Numbered from the stretch's first letter, positions 24,427 through 33,222 are shown. The stretch is 39,866 nt of DNA from an uncultured Anaerovibrio sp. (GCA_902786545.1 CADACU010000015.1:1-39866), one strand, 5' to 3'. Numbers and translations: made by a program. The notes: generated from the sequence alone by a model not told the origin.

Positions 24427-25473
24427 ATGTCAAGGAATGTATTGATTCGTGTAGATTCATCGGTTTTTATAGGTAGTGGTCATCTGATTCGATGTCTTAC
24501 TTTAGCAGAACAGCAGCGTAGCGATGGCGCTGATGTCACATTTGTTTGTCGGAATTTAGAGGGAAATCTGTCTGAGTTGGTAAATGAAAAAGGCTTTAAT
24601 TTGGTATTGCTTCCTCAGACTAGCTGTGATAACACACTAACTGGTTATGCCAAATGGTTAACTACAACGCAAGAACAGGATGCGACTGAAACTTCTGATG
24701 TATTGCAAAAGCTTGGCAAAGTTGACCTTGTCGTAGTTGATAGTTACGCCATTGATGAAACTTGGGAAAAGCTAGTTAGACCATACACAGATGAAATTTT
24801 TGTAATTGATGATTTGGCCAATCGAAAGCATGACTGTGACATTTTGCTTGATCAGAATTTTTATTTGAATAAGGATGAGCGATATACAGGCTTGGTGCCG
24901 GACCATTGCCGGTTGCTACTGGGACCGCGGCATGCTTTGCTGCGGGAGGAATTTTATTCTGCCAGGCAGGATATGAAGCCGAGAAGCGGAGACTTGCACA
25001 ATATATTGGTGTTTTATGGTGGAGCGGATGCCACAGATGAAACTAGCAAGGCAATAGAAGCCCTGCACTCTTTGCAGGAAAATGGCGAGCTGGCCCAGGT
25101 TGATGTAACGGTTGTGGTGGGGGCCAGTAATGCAAGAAAAGATGCTATTGCAGCTCGCTGCCAAAGGGCCGGTTTTCAATACTTCTGTCAGGTAAGCAAC
25201 ATGGCTGAACTGATGGCGGAAGCGGATTTGATGCTGGGGGCCGGAGGATCAACTACATGGGAAAGATGCTTCCTGGGCTTGCCGGCTATCGTGACTGCGG
25301 TGGCAGACAACCAGTTTCAAATATGTGAGGACTGTGCTACGGCAGGTATAATACACTATTTGGGGCAGTGGAATGAAGTGACGGTAGATGATATTTGTCA
25401 GGCCATAAGGGAATTTACTGTTCCTGAAATGTCTATATCAATGCAAAAGAAAATGAGCCAGCTATTTGATTGA
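24427..25473 (+). CDS. pseG: UDP-2,4-diacetamido-2,4,6-trideoxy-beta-L-altropyranose hydrolase
   Basis: The 348-residue GT-B-fold enzyme begins LIRVDSSVFIGSGHLIRCLT, where H19 corresponds to the catalytic histidine of PseG. VVDSYAIDETWE, VIDDLANRKHDCDILLDQN, LLLGPRHALLREEF, FYGGADATDET and LGAGGSTTWERCFLGLPAI follow the family pattern. It releases UDP to give the free trideoxy sugar used by PseI. The family length is usually about 280-340, and the extra residues lie around 60-90. ATG 24427 has only a weak AAGAAG site. It comes before pseH here, although PseH acts first in the pathway. Confidence 0.92.
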   Translation: MSRNVLIRVDSSVFIGSGHLIRCLTLAEQQRSDGADVTFVCRNLEGNLSELVNEKGFNLVLLPQTSCDNTLTGYAKWLTTTQEQDATETSDVLQKLGKVDLVVVDSYAIDETWEKLVRPYTDEIFVIDDLANRKHDCDILLDQNFYLNKDERYTGLVPDHCRLLLGPRHALLREEFYSARQDMKPRSGDLHNILVFYGGADATDETSKAIEALHSLQENGELAQVDVTVVVGASNARKDAIAARCQRAGFQYFCQVSNMAELMAEADLMLGAGGSTTWERCFLGLPAIVTAVADNQFQICEDCATAGIIHYLGQWNEVTVDDICQAIREFTVPEMSISMQKKMSQLFD

Positions 25474-25495
25474 AGTATCACATTAAGGTGAGAAA

Positions 25496-25960
25496 ATGAA
25501 AGAAAATTTATACCTTCGGCCAGCAACCGTTGATGACGCCAGATTGATATTTGAGTGGGCCAATGATTCGAAAGTGAGGGAAAATTCCTTTAATACAGAT
25601 GATATATTATGGGATGATCATCTTGCGTGGTTTAACCGGACACTGGCTGATGAGAGTACCTTGTTATTTATCTTAATGAAAGATGATGCTCCTGTAGGGC
25701 AGGTGAGGCTGGCTAACTCTGATAAGTGGCAGATAAGCTATAGTATTGCATCGGTGTATCGTGGCCAAGGATATGGAAAGTTGATTTTGCAATTGGCAGA
25801 AAATGAACTTGTCGTGGAAGGTCATGGCGGAGAAAAGCTTTATGCCGAGGTGAAGATGGATAATATTGCATCACAGAAGATTTTTACTGGTCTTGATTAC
25901 TGGATGTCTGAAAGTGAACATGTTGGTGCATTAGCCTATGTAAAAATAGTGGGTAATTGA
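25496..25960 (+). CDS. pseH: UDP-4-amino-sugar N-acetyltransferase (GNAT)
   Basis: The 154-residue GNAT protein starts LYLRPATVDDARLIFEWAND and has VRENSF, PVGQVRLAN and the acetyl-CoA loop YRGQGYGKLIL, all typical of PseH. It acetylates the 4-amino group of the PseC product using acetyl-CoA. ATG 25496 follows AAGGTGAG. It is separate from the FemAB-like gene, so the locus can make two acylations. Identification is good from size, motif and position between pseG and pseI. Confidence 0.88.
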   Translation: MKENLYLRPATVDDARLIFEWANDSKVRENSFNTDDILWDDHLAWFNRTLADESTLLFILMKDDAPVGQVRLANSDKWQISYSIASVYRGQGYGKLILQLAENELVVEGHGGEKLYAEVKMDNIASQKIFTGLDYWMSESEHVGALAYVKIVGN

Positions 25961-25990
25961 TGCCTGTATTTGAGATGAGGTAGTGGAAAT

Positions 25991-27037
25991 ATGTCAGTAA
26001 CAAAGGATGGAAAACCATTTATAATTGCTGAAATGAGCGGTAATCATAATCAGTCGCTGGATAGGGCTTTGGCTATCGTGGATGCGGCTGCGGAAGCCGG
26101 AGTTGATGCGTTGAAACTTCAGACATATACTGCTGATACCATGACTATAGATAAAAGTGATGGGGAATTTTTTATTTCTGATCAGAATAGTCTGTGGGAA
26201 GGGGAGTCACTGTATAACCTATATAAAAAGGCTTATACCCCCTGGGAGTGGCATAAGCCGATTTTCGACAGATGCAGGGAGAAAGGGATAGTCTGTTTTA
26301 GTACCCCATTCGATGCAACGGCAGTGGACTTTTTGGAAAAATTAGGAAATCCGATTTACAAGATTGCTTCCTTCGAAAATATTGATATACCTTTGATAAA
26401 AAAAATAGCGGCAACTGGTAAACCAATCATCGCTTCAACAGGCATGGCATCCTTGGCGGAGCTGGATGATTTGGTGACAACCGCGAGGGGAAATGGTTGC
26501 CAGGATATTACCCTGCTTAAATGTACTAGTAGCTATCCGGCATCGCCTAAAGGAACTAATCTGATGACTATTCCGCATTTGAAGCAGCTTTTTGATTGCC
26601 AGGTGGGAGTATCTGATCACACATTAGGATTTGGGGCAGCAGTTGCTGGTATAGCTCTTGGGGCAACGGTTATTGAGAAACATTTTACACTGTCAAGAGC
26701 AGATGGTGGTGTTGATAGCGCATTTTCTTTGGAGCCAGAGGAAATGAAACTTTTAGTACGAGAGTGTAACACCGCCTTTGAGGCTTTGGGGAAAGTAAGC
26801 TATGGAGTAACAGAACAGGAAAAGAAGTCATTGCAATTTAGAAGAAGTCTTTATGTTGTAGAGGATATGAAGGCTGGGGATGTTATTACGGAGAAGAATA
26901 TGCGGTGTATAAGACCGGGATTGGGCTTGGCACCAAAGTATCATGATATGTTGTTGGGGAAACGGGTGAACCGTGACATAGAACGAGGTACGCCAGTTAG
27001 CTGGAATATGATAGAACAAGGGGGAGATTTCACTTAA
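25991..27037 (+). CDS. pseI: Pseudaminic acid synthase
   Basis: The 348-residue NeuB-family synthase begins PFIIAEMSGNHNQSLDRAL, with the EMSGNHNQ form that separates PseI from sialic and legionaminic synthases. DALKLQTYTADTMT, FSTPFDATAVDFLEKL, KIASFENIDIPLI, STGMASLAELD and GVSDHTLG follow. A C-terminal SAF antifreeze-like domain (about 285-345, LYVVEDMKAGDVIT) completes the usual layout. It condenses the 2,4-diacetamido trideoxy sugar with phosphoenolpyruvate to give pseudaminic acid. It is the last gene of the locus; a 183-base gap with a new promoter follows. Confidence 0.95.
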   Translation: MSVTKDGKPFIIAEMSGNHNQSLDRALAIVDAAAEAGVDALKLQTYTADTMTIDKSDGEFFISDQNSLWEGESLYNLYKKAYTPWEWHKPIFDRCREKGIVCFSTPFDATAVDFLEKLGNPIYKIASFENIDIPLIKKIAATGKPIIASTGMASLAELDDLVTTARGNGCQDITLLKCTSSYPASPKGTNLMTIPHLKQLFDCQVGVSDHTLGFGAAVAGIALGATVIEKHFTLSRADGGVDSAFSLEPEEMKLLVRECNTAFEALGKVSYGVTEQEKKSLQFRRSLYVVEDMKAGDVITEKNMRCIRPGLGLAPKYHDMLLGKRVNRDIERGTPVSWNMIEQGGDFT

Positions 27038-27139
27038 TTGATTAAGTGTTGTGGTTATTAATGGCCATTTTACTTGGTGTATAGAATAAGTAATTCAGCC
27101 GGGAAATAAAAAAATACGATACGGATATTATCAAATAAT

Positions 27140-27168
27140 TTGTGATATTTCTAATGGTATGATAGAAT
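27140..27168 (+). promoter_or_regulatory. Predicted promoter of the phosphoethanolamine-transferase-like gene
   Basis: TTGTGA (27140-27145), a 17-base spacer and TAGAAT (27163-27168) lie 52 bases upstream of the TTG start. No convincing terminator for the pse genes is visible between 27038 and 27139, so read-through is also possible. Confidence 0.45.
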
Positions 27169-27220
27169 TCTAAGGCAACGGTTGGTATGTATAAAATAAT
27201 AATTTTAGGGAGCGATTACA

Positions 27221-29047
27221 TTGAAACAGTGTAACAAGACATATCTTTTGCATAGCGTGTTGTTTGGTTTCTTAGCTTTTTTTGTATATATTCTATCTAG
27301 TAAAGGGATGTTTGCTGATGGGCATGTGACGCGGAACGCCTTTGCCCAGCTGGCCTTCATACCTTTTGTTTATTTAGTGCAGGCAGTAACTGGAGGAAGT
27401 GTCTTTTCCAAGCGATATTTGCCAGAATACTTGATATGGGCTATTTGGACAATAGTCTTGCCCATGGCAATGTATATGGAATATAACATAGCCCAGGATT
27501 GGATTCGTTTTAAGGGTGAAACCCTCTTTGGTCATGGTATGTTGCTAGGACTTATTCTCTTGCGGGTGATAGTATTTGATTGGGCGAAAAATCCTTTGGG
27601 GTATGTATTGCATGGATTAGTGTATGTATCTATGTGGTTATTGCCAATAGTACAGGTTGTTTATCATTCCATCTATGGGGAATTTATCTCTACAGGGGCC
27701 ATTATTGCCTTGCAACAGACGGATCCAAAGGAGTCTGTGGAGTGGATAATGACCTATGTCAAAGTACCAGTGCTTATGTTATTGAGCATTGTCCTGTTAC
27801 TCCTTGGCAGCTTTCCATGGATATATGAGCTAAAAATTTACCGCAAAAAAAATTTCCCAGACACAATTCTTGGGAAAAAATCTTTGGTAATTATGAGCTT
27901 AATAATCTGGAGTGCTACGGTAATAAAACTGTTTCCCATGGTTGGCGTGGTTGACCAATGGAAGGAACAACGAATTTTACAGGCAGAAGAACTACGATTC
28001 AATGATAACTATGAGGAACGATTTGCCGGAATTCAGGTACATCCTAAATACAATTTAGCCAAGGGGACCTACATTGTGGTTGTAGGGGAATCAGAATCCA
28101 GGGATTATATGAAGGTATATAATCCCGAATACAAATACAAGAATACTCCTTGGTTATCCAGTATGGCGACGGATGACAATATGATAATCATGGATAGGGC
28201 TTATGCCTGTTATAATCTGACCAAGATAGCCTTGGGGACGGGCTTTACTGAAGCTAGTCAATACAATGATATAGCCTTTACTAATTCCATGTCTCTGCTG
28301 GATATCGCAAAAAAGCGGGGCTTTAAAACATATTGGTTTTCCAACCAGATTGGGGAACAATTTAATGAAGTTCCGATACATATGGTGGCCCGGCGAGCCG
28401 ATACAGTAAAAATATCCACCAATGAATATGATGATGGCTTGTTGCCGTTGCTTTCCACTGTTGATCCTAACGAGAACAATCTTATTATCCTTCATTTGGC
28501 AGGTAGCCACGCTCGATATGTGTGCCGTTACCCAGAGAATGAACGGGTATTCGAAGAGCGTTCCAACGAAGGCGATTACGCGAACAGCGTCTATTTTACG
28601 GACAGATTTCTGCAGCAGGTGTTTGACTATGCCAAAGATAATTTAAATCTTCAAGCCATGCTGTATTTTTCTGATCATGGGGAAGATTATGATTTGGGTC
28701 ATGGACCGGCTATAAAAAAATGGAGTACCATTCGTATTCCCATGTGGATTTATTTGTCTCCCCAGTATCGGGAAATTCACCGGGAAGAAACCGCCAATCT
28801 ATTACTACACCAACACGCTTATTTTACCAATGACATGCTATATAATACCGTTTGTGGCCTTTTGGATATGCCGTCCAACCATTATCGGCCAGTGGAGGAT
28901 TTAACTTCCAAGGAATATGCATTTACGAGGGACAACCTATTTGCCTTTAACCGTCAAGTACCAATAGCTGATGACAACGGGCAACCTGATTTTGAGTACT
29001 TGGATACCAGTAAAACTGCAGTTTATTTGGTAACCCAAAGAAGATAA
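27221..29047 (+). CDS. Membrane sulfatase-fold enzyme, probable phosphoethanolamine transferase
   Basis: The 608-residue protein has about six or seven hydrophobic segments between residues 10 and 240, then a large extracytoplasmic alkaline-phosphatase-fold domain. VVVGESESRDYMKVY gives the metal ligand E290, CYNLTKIALGTGF the likely nucleophile T334, and YFSDHGEDY with D485-H486 plus LGHGPAIKK supplies further metal ligands. This is the layout of EptA/EptB/CptA-type enzymes, which move phosphoethanolamine from phosphatidylethanolamine to lipid A or core sugars outside the inner membrane. The substrate here is inferred from the LPS setting; LTA-synthase-like chemistry is the alternative. The start is TTG 27221, 8 bases after AGGGAG. 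The gene has its own promoter and a strong terminator. Confidence 0.82.
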   Translation: MKQCNKTYLLHSVLFGFLAFFVYILSSKGMFADGHVTRNAFAQLAFIPFVYLVQAVTGGSVFSKRYLPEYLIWAIWTIVLPMAMYMEYNIAQDWIRFKGETLFGHGMLLGLILLRVIVFDWAKNPLGYVLHGLVYVSMWLLPIVQVVYHSIYGEFISTGAIIALQQTDPKESVEWIMTYVKVPVLMLLSIVLLLLGSFPWIYELKIYRKKNFPDTILGKKSLVIMSLIIWSATVIKLFPMVGVVDQWKEQRILQAEELRFNDNYEERFAGIQVHPKYNLAKGTYIVVVGESESRDYMKVYNPEYKYKNTPWLSSMATDDNMIIMDRAYACYNLTKIALGTGFTEASQYNDIAFTNSMSLLDIAKKRGFKTYWFSNQIGEQFNEVPIHMVARRADTVKISTNEYDDGLLPLLSTVDPNENNLIILHLAGSHARYVCRYPENERVFEERSNEGDYANSVYFTDRFLQQVFDYAKDNLNLQAMLYFSDHGEDYDLGHGPAIKKWSTIRIPMWIYLSPQYREIHREETANLLLHQHAYFTNDMLYNTVCGLLDMPSNHYRPVEDLTSKEYAFTRDNLFAFNRQVPIADDNGQPDFEYLDTSKTAVYLVTQRR

Positions 29048-29060
29048 TGGATGACATAAT

Positions 29061-29115
29061 AAAAGCTATCGTGATATTGAGCATTTTAGAGGTTCAGTTA
29101 CGATAGCTTTTTATT
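29061..29115. terminator. Bidirectional intrinsic terminator between the transferase and nrdD
   Basis: AAAAGCTATCGT (29061-29072) and ACGATAGCTTTT (29100-29111) form a perfect 12-base stem flanked by A and T runs on both sides. It can end transcription of the plus-strand transferase and of minus-strand nrdD, which converge here. Confidence 0.8.
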
Positions 29116-29133
29116 ATATAACAAAGACGGTAA

Positions 29134-31401
29134 TTATTTAGTTATTACTGGCCTGCGTACTACCTTGTGGCCGGTGATGACTTCCTTTCGTTTGCAGTGT
29201 GGGCATTCGTTTTCAATGATGCCGGTATAACCGCAAACCGGGTCCCGGTCTACCGGATGGTTGATGGAGAAATACCCCATATCAGCGTCATGCATGGCCC
29301 GAACCAGAGTTTCAAAGGCCTTCACATTTTTGGACGGGTCACCATTCATTTCCACATAGGCAATATGACCGGCATTTTCCAGGGCATGATATGGTGCCTC
29401 AATCCGGATTTTATCCAGGGCCATAATGTCGTAATAAACCGGCACATGGGAGCTGTTGGTCATATAGTCACGGTCGGTTACGCCCGCTATTTTGCCGAAT
29501 TTTTTCCGATTTGCTCTCTGGAATTGCCCGGCGGTGGATTCAGCCGGCGTTCCAAAGCAGGTCCAGTTCATGCTTTCGGCTTCGGTGTAAGCATCGGTCT
29601 TTTCCCGGATATGCCCTACAATTTTCAAACCAAGCTGTTGAGCTTCTTCACTTTCACCATGATGCTTGCCAATAAGGGCTACCAAGCATTCTGCCAGACC
29701 GCAGAACCCGATGGAGAAGGAGGCATGCTTTAAAACTTCCTCGATGGAATCAGATGGCCGCAGCTTGTCACTGTCCATCCAGATCCCTTGTCCCATCAGG
29801 AATGGGTAGTTATAAACATGCTTGTGCTTGATGGTCTGGAGTCGGAACAGCAGGTAATCATGGCTGACCTGAATGTATTTATCCAGCAGGCACCAGAATT
29901 TGTCCATATTTCCATCGGCCTCCAAGGCCAATTTCGGCAGGTTAATGGTGGTAAAGGAGAAATTACCCCGGCTGCCCACTTCGCTTGGTCCATTTACATT
30001 GCTGATGGTACGGGTACGGCAGCCCATGGTGGCAATAACGCTATTGTAGTTGCCTGGCTTGTAGTATTGCAGATTATATGGAGCATCAACATTGACGAAA
30101 TTTGGGAACAGGCGCTTGGCACTGGTCTTGCAGGCCTGTTGGAATAAATCGTAGTTTGGATCTCCAGGATTGTAGTTTACACCAGCCTTCAACTGGAATA
30201 CCGAAATAGGGAAAATAGCGGTTTCACCGTTGCCGAGACCATTCCAGATGGCATTCATTACTTCCCGCATAGCCAGACGCCCCTCAGGTGAGGTATCCAT
30301 ACCATAGTTAATGGAGCTGAATGGTACTTGGGCACCAGCCCGGCTGTGGAGCGTGTTAAAGTTATGAATAAGGGCTTCCATGGCCTGATGGGTTTCCTCG
30401 GTGGTGTCGTCACAGGCCAGTTTGTAGATATTGGCTGCATCCACAGTCAAATCAGGCTTGCTGTCCATAATAGCCGGTGGCAAGATTTTCTCCAGGGCAT
30501 CAGCTATGGCCTGACACATTGTGTCAGTGGCTATCGGGTCGCCATCAGTGAACGGGCAGCGGGTATAATCCATAGCCGCAACAAACATCTGCCGGAAGGA
30601 TTTTGCGGTAAATAAGTCATTGGCACCAAACCGGTACAGGCAAGCCTTGTAGGCTTCTTCTGCCAAGGCCTTTTTGTAGGTTTTGGTAACACCCTCAGCC
30701 ATGGCATAATCAAAGGCGTTGATGCTTTGCCCACCAAACATATCATTTTGGTTGGACTGAATGGCGATGCAGGCCAAGGATGCATAAGCACGGATGGAGT
30801 TCGGCTCCCGCAGGAACCCGTGACCGGTGGAAAATCCGCCGTGGAACAGCTTCAGTAAGTCAATCTGACAGCAATTAAGTGTAATCAGGGAAAAGTCCTT
30901 ATCATGAATATGAATGTAATTTTCCCGGTCTGCTTTGGCAAATTCCTCCGGCAGCATATAGTTATCAACGAAATGCTTGGCTCCCTCAGCACCAAGCTTC
31001 AGCATAATTCCCATAGAAGCATCGGTGTTGATGTTGGCATTGTCCCGTTTCATATCGGAGTCTACCGCATCTGCAAAGAATATATCCCGATAGCTGTTCA
31101 TCAGGTGCTTCTGGGCATCCCGGCGGGCGGCATGGCGTTGGCGGTACATAATGTAGCGCTTGGCCACCTCATAGAAATTTTGCTCCATGAGGGTCTTTTC
31201 CACCACATCCTGAATATCTTCCACATTGATATTTTCCCAGTTGGCAATTGCGTCTTCTACCAGATTGGCCACTGTTTTTATTTCCTTGGTGGTCATGGAA
31301 TCGTTAACAGCTTTGCTGGCTCCGGCTATGGCATTATAAATTTTTTCCGGATCGTAGTCCACTACAATACCGGAACGCTTGATTACATGCTTTAACTTCA
31401 T
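29134..31401 (-). CDS. nrdD: Anaerobic (class III) ribonucleoside-triphosphate reductase with an unusual C-terminus
   Basis: The 755-residue protein reduces ribonucleoside triphosphates to deoxy forms without oxygen. It has an N-terminal ATP-cone (VIKRSGIVVDYDPEKIYNAI, residues about 5-95), the YIHIHDKDF region, IATMGCRTRTISN with the presumed thiyl cysteine and SRGNFSFTTINLP. The C-terminal metal-binding region is reduced (DRDPVCGYTG and ECPHC), where the family normally has two Cys pairs. After VVRRPVITK the protein stops, exactly where the glycyl-radical motif (RRxTGYL type) and about 25 more residues are expected. I found no continuation in the other frames. The activase gene nrdG is not adjacent. 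The start ATG 31401 has AAGGAAG upstream. Family is sure; catalytic state is uncertain. Confidence 0.93.
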   Translation of the reverse strand: MKLKHVIKRSGIVVDYDPEKIYNAIAGASKAVNDSMTTKEIKTVANLVEDAIANWENINVEDIQDVVEKTLMEQNFYEVAKRYIMYRQRHAARRDAQKHLMNSYRDIFFADAVDSDMKRDNANINTDASMGIMLKLGAEGAKHFVDNYMLPEEFAKADRENYIHIHDKDFSLITLNCCQIDLLKLFHGGFSTGHGFLREPNSIRAYASLACIAIQSNQNDMFGGQSINAFDYAMAEGVTKTYKKALAEEAYKACLYRFGANDLFTAKSFRQMFVAAMDYTRCPFTDGDPIATDTMCQAIADALEKILPPAIMDSKPDLTVDAANIYKLACDDTTEETHQAMEALIHNFNTLHSRAGAQVPFSSINYGMDTSPEGRLAMREVMNAIWNGLGNGETAIFPISVFQLKAGVNYNPGDPNYDLFQQACKTSAKRLFPNFVNVDAPYNLQYYKPGNYNSVIATMGCRTRTISNVNGPSEVGSRGNFSFTTINLPKLALEADGNMDKFWCLLDKYIQVSHDYLLFRLQTIKHKHVYNYPFLMGQGIWMDSDKLRPSDSIEEVLKHASFSIGFCGLAECLVALIGKHHGESEEAQQLGLKIVGHIREKTDAYTEAESMNWTCFGTPAESTAGQFQRANRKKFGKIAGVTDRDYMTNSSHVPVYYDIMALDKIRIEAPYHALENAGHIAYVEMNGDPSKNVKAFETLVRAMHDADMGYFSINHPVDRDPVCGYTGIIENECPHCKRKEVITGHKVVRRPVITK

Positions 31402-31440
31402 GTTCTCACACTTCCTTAATTTTCAAAAAACTTCCTATAT

Positions 31441-31469
31441 AGAATACATCATTTCTTTTTTCAGTACAA
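31441..31469 (-). promoter_or_regulatory. Predicted nrdD promoter
   Basis: Read on the minus strand, TTGTAC (31469-31464), a 17-base spacer and TATTCT (31446-31441) form a promoter about 40 bases before the ATG. The palindrome CTATATAG (31435-31442) overlaps the -10 and is loosely like the core of an NrdR box. The match is too short to call NrdR control. Confidence 0.45.
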
Positions 31470-31495
31470 TTCTTGATTTTTTATTGGCTTTATGC

Positions 31496-31524
31496 TAGAC
31501 AATCGATGTAAAATAGAGTAGAAT
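31496..31524 (+). promoter_or_regulatory. Predicted pyk promoter
   Basis: TAGACA (31496-31501), a 17-base spacer and TAGAAT (31519-31524) lie 73 bases before the pyk ATG. It is divergent from the nrdD promoter, 27 bases away. Confidence 0.5.
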
Positions 31525-31597
31525 ATGTCAATCATAAATTATTTAGCTAGTTTGTTGTTTAATGTATAAATAATAATTATAGGAGCGTGATTGAGCA

Positions 31598-33016
31598 ATG
31601 TTTAAGAAAACCAAAATTGTTTGCACCATGGGACCAACTACGGATAAGCCTGGTGTTATAGAAGAGCTGATGAAAAACGGCATGAACTGTGCCCGGTTTA
31701 ATTTTTCCCATGGGGATCACCAGGAACAGCAGGGGCGCATTGAAAGAGTGAGAGAGGCTGCCCGTCATACAGATACAATTTTACCGTTGTTGCTGGATAC
31801 CAAGGGTCCTGAAATGCGGTTGGGGGAATTTAAGGATGGAAAGGTGCAGCTGGAAAAGGGCAATGAATTTGTTCTGACCCATGCCGATGCTCCCGGTGAT
31901 GAGAAAGGGGCACCAATCAGCTACAAGAATCTCTATAAAGAGGTGAAGGCCGGAGATACTATTTTGCTTTCAGACGGTCTTGTTGGTTTGGAAGTGAAGG
32001 AAATCCGGGGCAAGGATATTGTCACTACTATTTTGAACAGTGGCCCGATGAGTACCAGAAAGAGAGTGGCGGTACCGGGGGTAGCGGTTGGTCTTCCTCC
32101 GATTTCCGAGCAGGATGAGAAGGATATAATTTTCGGTATAGAGCAGGATATGGACTTTGTGGCCGCTTCGTTTATTCAACGGGCCAGCGATGTAAAGGCC
32201 ATCAGAAAGCTGATTAAAGACCACAAGGGTCATATGGATATTATCGCCAAGATTGAAAATCTGGAAGGCGTAAAAAACATTGATGAAATTATTGCTGCAG
32301 CAGATGGTATTATGGTAGCCCGAGGAGATTTGGGAGTAGAAATCCCGGCTGAGGATGTACCGGTAATCCAGAAGCAGATTATCCGCAAGTGCAACAAGGC
32401 CGGTAAACTGGTTATTGTAGCGACTCAGATGTTGGAGTCCATGACCAACAATCCAAGGCCAACCCGGGCTGAGGTGTCGGATGTAGGTAATGCAGTGTAT
32501 GATGGTACAGATGCTATTATGCTCAGTGGTGAGACGGCCAGTGGTGCTTATCCGGTGGAAGCGGTAAAAACCATGAGCAAAATTGCTTGCCGCATTGAGG
32601 AGTCCATTGATTATGAGGGGCGGTTTGCCAACAAGGGCGTAGAGCATAAGAAGAGTATCACCGATGCGGTGGCTCACTCCACTGTACAGCTGTCTTATGA
32701 GCTGGATGCTACAGCCATTATTACACCTACTGAAACCGGATTTACCACTCAGATGGTTTCCAAATATCGGCCACAAGCCACTATTATTGCTTATGCCGGC
32801 ACTTCCAAAGTAGCTCGTCAGCTTAATTTGCGCTGGGGTGTGCAGCTGGTCAACGGCCGTATATGGGATGATGAACCGGATTGTACCGGGGCATCCATTG
32901 CGGCAGCCTTGCGGGCCGGTTTAGTGGAAAAGGGTGATATTGCTGTGGTTACCTCTGGTATTACCATGAGCAAGGGTAATAACACAAACAAAATTCAAAT
33001 AAGAACTATTGACTAA
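31598..33016 (+). CDS. pyk: Pyruvate kinase
   Basis: The 472-residue enzyme transfers phosphate from phosphoenolpyruvate to ADP in the last step of glycolysis. Motifs: KTKIVCTMGPTTD, NFSHGDH, LLDTKGPEMR, an AAADGIMVARGDLGVEIP stretch and MLSGETASGAYP, with the catalytic lysine in the conserved IIAKIENLEG signature. A C-terminal allosteric domain follows (ITPTETGFTTQMVSKYRP). Its length is that of the plain enzyme, without the extra PEP-utiliser domain found in many Bacillus forms. ATG 31598 follows AGGAG at a rather long 12-base spacing. It is a single-gene unit with a promoter and a terminator. Confidence 0.97.
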   Translation: MFKKTKIVCTMGPTTDKPGVIEELMKNGMNCARFNFSHGDHQEQQGRIERVREAARHTDTILPLLLDTKGPEMRLGEFKDGKVQLEKGNEFVLTHADAPGDEKGAPISYKNLYKEVKAGDTILLSDGLVGLEVKEIRGKDIVTTILNSGPMSTRKRVAVPGVAVGLPPISEQDEKDIIFGIEQDMDFVAASFIQRASDVKAIRKLIKDHKGHMDIIAKIENLEGVKNIDEIIAAADGIMVARGDLGVEIPAEDVPVIQKQIIRKCNKAGKLVIVATQMLESMTNNPRPTRAEVSDVGNAVYDGTDAIMLSGETASGAYPVEAVKTMSKIACRIEESIDYEGRFANKGVEHKKSITDAVAHSTVQLSYELDATAIITPTETGFTTQMVSKYRPQATIIAYAGTSKVARQLNLRWGVQLVNGRIWDDEPDCTGASIAAALRAGLVEKGDIAVVTSGITMSKGNNTNKIQIRTID

Positions 33017-33040
33017 AATACATTGGTCAGTGTACATACG

Positions 33041-33080
33041 AAGGGTACTGGGATGGATGCCATCCTGGTGCCCTTTTTTT
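33041..33080 (+). terminator. Intrinsic terminator after pyk
   Basis: AAGGGTACTGGGATGG (33041-33056) pairs, with a few wobbles, to CCATCCTGGTGCCCTT (33060-33075) across a 3-base loop, and T5 follows. Confidence 0.85.
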
Positions 33081-33130
33081 ATGTTTATGTGAATTGTATA
33101 AAATATTATGAAAATTGCTTGCATAATACT

Positions 33131-33139
33131 TGATATAAT
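33131..33139 (+). promoter_or_regulatory. Extended -10 promoter of aspA
   Basis: TGATATAAT (33131-33139) is a perfect extended -10 element with no good -35. Transcription would start near 33146, inside the first palindrome of the leader. Confidence 0.55.
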
Positions 33140-33140
33140 G

Positions 33141-33171
33141 ATATTCTTCAAGTAAAGAATATTGTATACAA
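33141..33171. promoter_or_regulatory. Two palindromes at the aspA transcription start, possible operators
   Basis: ATATTCTT-CAAGTA-AAGAATAT (33141-33162) is a perfect 8-base inverted repeat, and TTGTATACAA (33162-33171) is a perfect 10-base palindrome joined to it. The latter has the GTnnAC core seen in many FadR-subfamily GntR operators. They lie immediately downstream of the -10, where a bound repressor would block transcription. No regulator gene is nearby. Confidence 0.4.
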
Positions 33172-33222
33172 AATACAAGTGCGTAGGGGTATTACAAATT
33201 TTTTTGAGAGGGAGAGAAGTAA

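Noticed and set aside
29167-31395. Long plus-strand frames opposite nrdD (for example 29167-29733, 29788-30147 and 30904-31395)
   Set aside because: They mirror the minus-strand nrdD codons, have no ribosome sites and their products match no family I know; nrdD motifs are clear on the other strand.
31431-31446. NrdR box at the nrdD promoter
   Set aside because: Only the 8-base CTATATAG core is symmetric and a second box at the usual spacing is not visible; too weak to call.
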